Assembly (NCBI GenBank): GCA_947243845.1
Contig: CAMXIF010000005.1
Coordinates: 1 to 64,000, forward strand
Direction of reading: 5' to 3'
Length of the DNA: 64,000 nucleotides
Source of the DNA: an uncultured bacterium
GTDB lineage: Bacteria; Bacillota; Clostridia; Lachnospirales; Lachnospiraceae
Made by a program: the position numbers and the translations under genes. The notes below the pieces were generated by a model. The model was given only the letters and a program-made list of their open reading frames with translations, made no database searches and was not told the origin of the DNA. Shown in pieces: positions 58,465 through 64,000 of this stretch. Within the stretch, counting starts at the first letter, position 1; each line of letters starts with the position of its first letter.

Positions 58465-59859
58465 ATGGCGTTTAGTTCAATTCCCTTTTTGTGTGCTTTT
58501 TTTCCGGTGGTCATTATCTTATATTATCTGACACCTTCTGCTAAGCTGAAGAACTGCCTTCTGATTATGGTAAGCCTGCTATTTTATGCTTATGGAGAAG
58601 GCATATATGTTTTACTGATGCTGGCCTGTGTCTGCGTTAATTATCTGGCAGCCAGACTGATAGAACACAGTAATAAAGGGAAAAAGATACTGCTTCTTTT
58701 AGCAATTGTATTGAATCTGGGCGTACTTGGTATGTATAAGTACGCTGGCATGATTATAATGACAGTAAATCGGATTGCCGGTTCGGAGATTTCCGTACCG
58801 GCGTTCCATCTGCCGATAGGAATTTCGTTCTTTATATTCCAGGCGCTTTCTTATGTGGTGGATGTATACCGAAACAGGGTCAAAGCGGATAAAAGCCTGA
58901 TCAGGATTTTGCTTTATATTTCCTTTTTTCCACAGCTGATTGCCGGACCGATCATCAAATATCATGATATTTCGGGACAGCTTGACAGAAGGAAAGTATC
59001 TTTATCGCAGAGCTGTCAGGGACTCAGACGGTTCATCATCGGGTTATCTAAGAAAGTATTGATAGCCAATACGATGGGATTGACGGCAGATTATGTGTTT
59101 TCCCGGCCATATCATGAACTGGGGATGCTTTTGGCATGGGTTGGCGCAATAGCATATGTATTCCAGATTTATTTTGATTTCAGCGGTTATAGCGATATGG
59201 CCATAGGCATGGGTAAAATGTTCGGATTTCATTTTATGGAAAATTTCCGGTATCCTTATGCTGCCGGCAGTATCCAGGACTTCTGGAGAAGGTGGCATAT
59301 CTCACTTACCAGCTGGTTTCGGGAATATCTCTACATTCCTCTGGGAGGGAATAGAAAAGGGAAGACAAGAACCTGGCTCAACAGGCTGGTGGTATTTTTC
59401 TTTACGGGATTGTGGCATGGTGCCAGCTGGACCTTTGTGTTTTGGGGATTGTTTCACGGCATGTTTCTGACGCTGGAGACCGTTTTTCCAAAATTGACCA
59501 AAAAGATGGGCGTATTCCGCCATCTTTATGTGTTGGTAGTAGTCTGTACAGGTTTTGTTATCTTCCGGGCAGACACGATAGAACAGGCCTGGATGATGCT
59601 TGAAGTCATGTTCACGAAGACCGCATGGACGCCAGCGATAGAAGCAGCCGCTGCGAGCGTATGCAATCTGCTGTTTCTGGTGACACTGCCAGTGGCGGCT
59701 GTCTGTTCCATGCCTGTATTGGAACGGATCAAAAATACGCACCGGATGCAACCGATATGGGAGGGGGTATCCTATATGATCTCAATTCCGCTTCTGGCGG
59801 CTTGTATGGTGAGTCTTGCAGGCGGAACATATAATCCGTTTATCTATTTCAGATTTTGA
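58465..59859 (+). CDS. MBOAT family O-acyltransferase (AlgI/DltB-like)
   Basis: SYVVDVYRNR...FDFSGYSDMAIGMGKMFGFHFMENFRYPYAAGSIQDFWRRWHISLTSWFREYLYIPLGGNRKG...GLWHGASWTFV. Confidence 0.95.
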   Translation: MAFSSIPFLCAFFPVVIILYYLTPSAKLKNCLLIMVSLLFYAYGEGIYVLLMLACVCVNYLAARLIEHSNKGKKILLLLAIVLNLGVLGMYKYAGMIIMTVNRIAGSEISVPAFHLPIGISFFIFQALSYVVDVYRNRVKADKSLIRILLYISFFPQLIAGPIIKYHDISGQLDRRKVSLSQSCQGLRRFIIGLSKKVLIANTMGLTADYVFSRPYHELGMLLAWVGAIAYVFQIYFDFSGYSDMAIGMGKMFGFHFMENFRYPYAAGSIQDFWRRWHISLTSWFREYLYIPLGGNRKGKTRTWLNRLVVFFFTGLWHGASWTFVFWGLFHGMFLTLETVFPKLTKKMGVFRHLYVLVVVCTGFVIFRADTIEQAWMMLEVMFTKTAWTPAIEAAAASVCNLLFLVTLPVAAVCSMPVLERIKNTHRMQPIWEGVSYMISIPLLAACMVSLAGGTYNPFIYFRF

Positions 59860-59919
59860 CGGATGGTGATATGCGGATAAAGCAGGGCAGAAAATGGTTT
59901 ATACAGGCGGGTGTGAAGC

Positions 59920-62415
59920 GTGAAAAAAAGGAGCATAAAGGTTAAAAAGAAAATAGATTTTAACCCAAAGAAAATGAGCCGAAATAGAAAAATGAATAAG
60001 AAGGTTAACAGGATTATAACCGTTAACAAACATAAAAGGATTGCCAGGAATAAGAAGGATAAGAAATTATATGTATGGTTCTTGATGGGGGTACTTTGCC
60101 TGTTGGGAATTGGCGCTGTGCTTCTGACTTTTCTTCGTTCTAAACAGAAAGACGAACCGGTTGAGGACATTGATAACTTACCCTTGCCGGAGATTAAGAC
60201 CCAGACTGACGGGCAGGAGAAAGAAGTTCGGAGACTGGCAGAAGAGGAAAAGCAAGAGACAGTACAGGAGATACAGGAGAGAAAGAAGAAAAGATCAACA
60301 GGGGCAGCGGGAAGTGTCCTGTATCTTCTGTTGGTTCTGGGGATCTGCATTGTGCCGCTGCTGCTGTTTTGGCTAAGACCAGTGGAAACAACAGCGGAGA
60401 ACCGCACAATGGCAGTACTGCCTGAGATTTGGACAGCGGAAGGATTTAACTGGAATGTGTTGTCGGAAGCAGGCGCCTATTTTACAGACCACTTTTTCCT
60501 TCGGCAGGAAATGGTGTCGATCAATGCGGGGATCCGGTCGGAAGTTTTTGGCATATCCCCGGTGGAAGATGTGATTGTGGGGGAGAACGGGTGGCTGTAT
60601 TATGCGGCGACTCTGGATGATTATCAGCATAAAAACAGCATTTCGGAACGTATGTTATTTAATGCAGCGCATAACACGGCGTTGATGCAGGAGTATACAG
60701 AGGGATTGGGGAAAACGTTTGTTTTTACTATCGCTCCCAATAAAAATTCTCTTTATGACGAGAATATGCCAAAGAGGCTGCGGTATCAGGTGGCTGAGAA
60801 GAGCGATGCCCAGAGACTCTTGCCGTGGCTTGTCAGGGAGAATGTTAATTATGTAGATCTGTTTGCTCTATTTGAGGAGCAGGAGGAAACCTTATATTAT
60901 GCGAGGGATTCCCACTGGAATGAAAAGGGTGCGGTTATGGTCTATCATGCCCTTTTAGATGTCTGTGGAAAACAGCATGAGACTTTCGAAGGGGCCGAAC
61001 CGATACAAAACAAGGATTATTTCGGTGATCTGGGTGTGATGTTGTTTCCGGTGGGCGGAAGTCCGGAGGTACGCCTGCAATATCCGGTGGAGGATACCTG
61101 GTATTATGTGGAGGGTGAAAAGGCGGAAGATCAGTTTGTCCGCACGGCAAATGATAAGGGAGAAGGAAATCTCTTGATGTATCGGGATTCCTTTGGCAAT
61201 TCCCTGCTTCCTTATATGGCACAGACATTTTCACAGACGGTCTTTTCCAGACAGATGCCTTATGCCATGAGCGATCTTGTGACTTATGAGCCGGATATTC
61301 TGATTGTAGAAAAAGTAGAGAGACAGCTTCCTACCCTGGGTAAAGTGCCGCCTGTGATGGGCGCTCCAATCCGGGAAACAGAGAAAGCATTTGTTATGGC
61401 CAAGAGCACAGCAGCGACAGTGAACGTATCCAAAGAGGGCAGTTATTGGAAACTGGAAGGATTGGCGGATCCGGCCTACATGGATACGGACAGCCGTATT
61501 TATGTGGAGGTGGACGATGGCGGCGGTGCAAAACTGTACGAGGCTTTTTGTGTCAGCAGTGCAGATACAAAGGACGGCAGTACGAATGATTATGGATATA
61601 TTCTGTATGTTGCAGAAACACAAATAAGTGAAGATGTCTCTCAGATTCGGATTCGGGTGATAACGGAACAGGAAGAGGCAATGCAGGTTCTGCGGGAAAG
61701 TAAATTGTACGTCATACAGAATGGTACGGTTGATGGCTCGGTTAAGCTGGATCAGGAGGCCGCAGAGGCAGACAAAGACCAAGAGGAAGCTGTTAAAGAA
61801 AACAGTGAGGGAACCGATAAGGAAATTGACAGAGAAACCGGGACAGAAGGTGCCGCCGGAGCGTCTAAGACAGAAGCGGCAGCAGAGGCCGCAGGAGAAA
61901 CAACAGAAAAACAAGCGGTAAACGCCCAGAAAGCGGAAGAAATACAGACAGAGGCGGGAACCCAGGCGACACAAGGTCAGACGACAGGTACACAGCCGGT
62001 GCAAAGCAAGATAACGACAAAAGCACAGGCGACAGAGGCCCCAAAGGTGTCACAGGCTCAGCCAGAGTCACAAGCCCAGAAAGAGGCAGGGATCCAGCCA
62101 GAGTCACAAGTACAACAAGAGGCAGAACTCCAGCCAGGGTCACAAGTCCAGCAAGGGGCAGAGTTCCAGCCAGAGTCACAAGTCCAACAAGGGGCAGGGA
62201 TCCAGCCAGAGCCACAAGCTCAACGAGGGGCAGAGCTTCAACCAGAGCCACAAGTCCAGCAAGAGGCAGAAACCCAGGCCCAGACGGCAGTCCAACAGCA
62301 GACACAACAGACCGTTACCGAGGTGAGCCGTATTTATATGGAAGACTGTGGATCCGACAGCGGATATTGGGTGATAACTTATTCGGATGGTCATGTGGAA
62401 TATGTGGATGACTGA
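59920..62415 (+). CDS. DHHW/AlgX-like protein with extended N-terminus and Q-rich repeat C-terminus
   Basis: ENRTMAVLPEIWTAEGFNWNVLSEAGAYFTDHFFLR...YARDSHWNEKGAVMVYHALL...MYRDSFGNSLLPYMAQTF; two N-terminal TM segments. Start codon uncertain. Confidence 0.85.
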   Translation: MKKRSIKVKKKIDFNPKKMSRNRKMNKKVNRIITVNKHKRIARNKKDKKLYVWFLMGVLCLLGIGAVLLTFLRSKQKDEPVEDIDNLPLPEIKTQTDGQEKEVRRLAEEEKQETVQEIQERKKKRSTGAAGSVLYLLLVLGICIVPLLLFWLRPVETTAENRTMAVLPEIWTAEGFNWNVLSEAGAYFTDHFFLRQEMVSINAGIRSEVFGISPVEDVIVGENGWLYYAATLDDYQHKNSISERMLFNAAHNTALMQEYTEGLGKTFVFTIAPNKNSLYDENMPKRLRYQVAEKSDAQRLLPWLVRENVNYVDLFALFEEQEETLYYARDSHWNEKGAVMVYHALLDVCGKQHETFEGAEPIQNKDYFGDLGVMLFPVGGSPEVRLQYPVEDTWYYVEGEKAEDQFVRTANDKGEGNLLMYRDSFGNSLLPYMAQTFSQTVFSRQMPYAMSDLVTYEPDILIVEKVERQLPTLGKVPPVMGAPIRETEKAFVMAKSTAATVNVSKEGSYWKLEGLADPAYMDTDSRIYVEVDDGGGAKLYEAFCVSSADTKDGSTNDYGYILYVAETQISEDVSQIRIRVITEQEEAMQVLRESKLYVIQNGTVDGSVKLDQEAAEADKDQEEAVKENSEGTDKEIDRETGTEGAAGASKTEAAAEAAGETTEKQAVNAQKAEEIQTEAGTQATQGQTTGTQPVQSKITTKAQATEAPKVSQAQPESQAQKEAGIQPESQVQQEAELQPGSQVQQGAEFQPESQVQQGAGIQPEPQAQRGAELQPEPQVQQEAETQAQTAVQQQTQQTVTEVSRIYMEDCGSDSGYWVITYSDGHVEYVDD
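62059..62274. repeat. Six in-frame 36-bp tandem repeats
   Basis: Unit cagccagagtcacaagtccagcaaggggcagagatc-like, encodes QPESQVQQGAGI-like 12-mers. Confidence 0.9.
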
Positions 62416-62453
62416 TTAATAGATTAGAAAAAGGAAAGGAGCGGGGAGAACTG

Positions 62454-64000
62454 ATGGAACAGCCAAAGAAAAAAAATACGTTCGTGTTCCAGGCAGGTAT
62501 TCTGGCGGCAGCAGGTATGCTTGTCAAAGTGATCAGCCTGATTTACAGAAGTCCGCTCCTTAGTATCATTGGTATCGAGGGCAATGGCTATTACAGCGCG
62601 GCAATCAATATCTATACGATTATTCTGCTCATTTCTTCCTACAGCATTCCCTCGGCAATCTCCAAGGTGATTGCCCAGCGGCTGGCTTTTAAGGAATACC
62701 GCAATGCGCAGAGGGTTTTTGTCTGCGCGCTCCTTTATGTGTTGATTGTCGGAGGGACGGCTTCCATCCTGACCTTTGTGGGCGCGCCCTGGCTGGTGAA
62801 GGAGAATCCTAACGCGGTGGTGGCGCTTCGGGTTTTGTCTCCCACCATTTTTTTCTCTGGGTTCCTGGGCGTTTTGCGGGGGTATTTTCAGGCGCACAGT
62901 TCCATGCTGCATACTTCCATTTCCCAGGTGGTGGAACAGATTATGAACGCGGCCATCAGTATTCTGGCGGCCCGTTTTCTGATTAATATGGTGATAGATG
63001 CGGACAGCACCACCAGAGCAATCTATGGTTCGGCCGGCAGCGCGGTCGGAACCGGGGCAGGTGTGGTGACAGGACTTCTCTTTATGTTTGCCATGTACCG
63101 GCTGAACAGTAAGATTATCCATCGGCGGGTGGAGCGGGATCAGAGCTGGCACGAGGAAAGCTATCGGGAGATTTTTAAAGTCATTTTTACCATTGTCACG
63201 CCTTTTATCCTCAGTACTTTTATTTATAACTGTTCTACCGTTATAAACATGACGATTTATTATGATATCATGGATTTTAAGCATGTGGATGATGTGATCG
63301 CCTCCAATCATTATGGGATTTTTGCCACGCAGGCGATTGCGGTAGTCAATATACCGATCGCCATAGCTTCGGCCATGTCCTCAGCTATGATTCCCGGCGT
63401 CTCGGCTTCTTTTGCCCGGGGTGGTTTTGAGCAGACGCGCAGACAGGTCTCCAAGGCAATCCAGATGACGATGCTGATATCTATTCCGGCTATGGTTGGT
63501 ATGGCGGTGCTGCCCAAACCGATTATGCAGTTTATCTTTCCACAGAAGGAATCACTGGATATGGCGTCCGGCCTTCTGATGGCTTTGGCGGTAACAATCG
63601 TGCTCTACGGTCTTTCCACGTTGACCAATGCGGTGCTGCAGGGAATCGGCAAGGTGAATACGCCGGTGATTCATGCGGCTGTCGCGCTGGTGATACAGGT
63701 GGTCGGACTGGTTTTGCTTCTTTTTAAGACAGAGCTGGATCTCTATGCGCTTGCCTGTGCCAACATCATTTATTCGCTGGTGATGTGTCTGCTGAACCAG
63801 TGGTCAGTCAAAAGAAATCTGGACTATCGGCTGGATGTTATTAAAATCTTTATAAAGCCGCTTTTTGCGGCAGGTGTGATGGGAGCGGTGGCCTTTGGCG
63901 TCTATCATGGTCTGATACTCCTGATACCGGTCAGCAGGATTGTATTGCTTGTAGCAATCGGCGTGGGAGCCTGTGTCTATTTTGCCATTCTGCTTCTGAT
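62454..64000 (+). CDS. SpoVB/MurJ-like polysaccharide flippase (truncated by window end)
   Basis: Open frame from ATG at 62454 through the window edge: MEQPKKKNTFVFQAGILAAAGMLVKVISLIYRSPLLSIIGIEGNGYYSAA...; absent from the ORF track because no stop is reached. Confidence 0.9.
   Translation, partial: MEQPKKKNTFVFQAGILAAAGMLVKVISLIYRSPLLSIIGIEGNGYYSAAINIYTIILLISSYSIPSAISKVIAQRLAFKEYRNAQRVFVCALLYVLIVGGTASILTFVGAPWLVKENPNAVVALRVLSPTIFFSGFLGVLRGYFQAHSSMLHTSISQVVEQIMNAAISILAARFLINMVIDADSTTRAIYGSAGSAVGTGAGVVTGLLFMFAMYRLNSKIIHRRVERDQSWHEESYREIFKVIFTIVTPFILSTFIYNCSTVINMTIYYDIMDFKHVDDVIASNHYGIFATQAIAVVNIPIAIASAMSSAMIPGVSASFARGGFEQTRRQVSKAIQMTMLISIPAMVGMAVLPKPIMQFIFPQKESLDMASGLLMALAVTIVLYGLSTLTNAVLQGIGKVNTPVIHAAVALVIQVVGLVLLLFKTELDLYALACANIIYSLVMCLLNQWSVKRNLDYRLDVIKIFIKPLFAAGVMGAVAFGVYHGLILLIPVSRIVLLVAIGVGACVYFAILLL

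Noticed and set aside
62059-62274. Regular 36-bp repeats that could be mistaken for a CRISPR array
   Set aside because: Units are contiguous with no spacers and lie in frame inside a coding gene; no cas genes nearby.
61865-62305. Minus-strand 146-aa ORF with leucine-rich repeats (LPLVGLVTLAG...)
   Set aside because: It is the antisense of the Q-rich 36-bp repeat array; repeats in a coding region create open antisense frames. No RBS or family match.

Overview
The window looks like a chromosomal segment from an anaerobic spore-forming Firmicute, probably Lachnospiraceae (inferred from gene content and order). Positions ~1-4.25 kb are a decaying accessory island at a tRNA-Leu gene. It holds an antitoxin beside a toxin broken by a nonsense codon, a second TAG-interrupted ORF, a nucleoside deaminase, a truncated tyrosine recombinase, and an intact HEPN/MNT (HepT/MntA-type) toxin-antitoxin pair between a perfect 20-bp duplication of the tRNA-Leu 3' end. 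The rest is mostly conserved chromosome: an ECF sigma/anti-sigma pair, a two-domain hemerythrin, dgt-dnaG-rpoD-trmK-nucleoside kinase, rnpB, an ABC transporter, two G3E/COG0523 GTPases, the complete spoIIIAA-AH operon, deoB, prfC, asp23-nusB-xseAB-ispA-dxs-tlyA-nadK-argR-recN-spoIVB, a putative LexA-controlled dinB/YedK cassette, an NhaC-type antiporter, a receiver-less Spo0A-like protein, glgA, and a cell-surface cluster (M15 peptidase, transglutaminase, MBOAT, DHHW-like, flippase) that runs off the right edge. The observations I rate highest are: (1) a stand-alone Spo0A DNA-binding domain, with no spo0A in the expected place after spoIVB; (2) two ATGA-overlapping micro-ORFs, the first with a hairpin-sequestered Shine-Dalgarno, between rnpB and a secreted protease; (3) a LexA-like box before an uncharacterised small ORF-dinB-YedK cassette; (4) a His/Cys-repeat G3E GTPase paired with a G3E protein that lacks CxCC and seems fused to a DUF1980-like tail; (5) the att-flanked HEPN/MNT module at a tRNA-Leu with anticodon AAG. 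No CRISPR array, prophage or rRNA operon was seen. All family names come from recognising motifs by eye; no database search was run.
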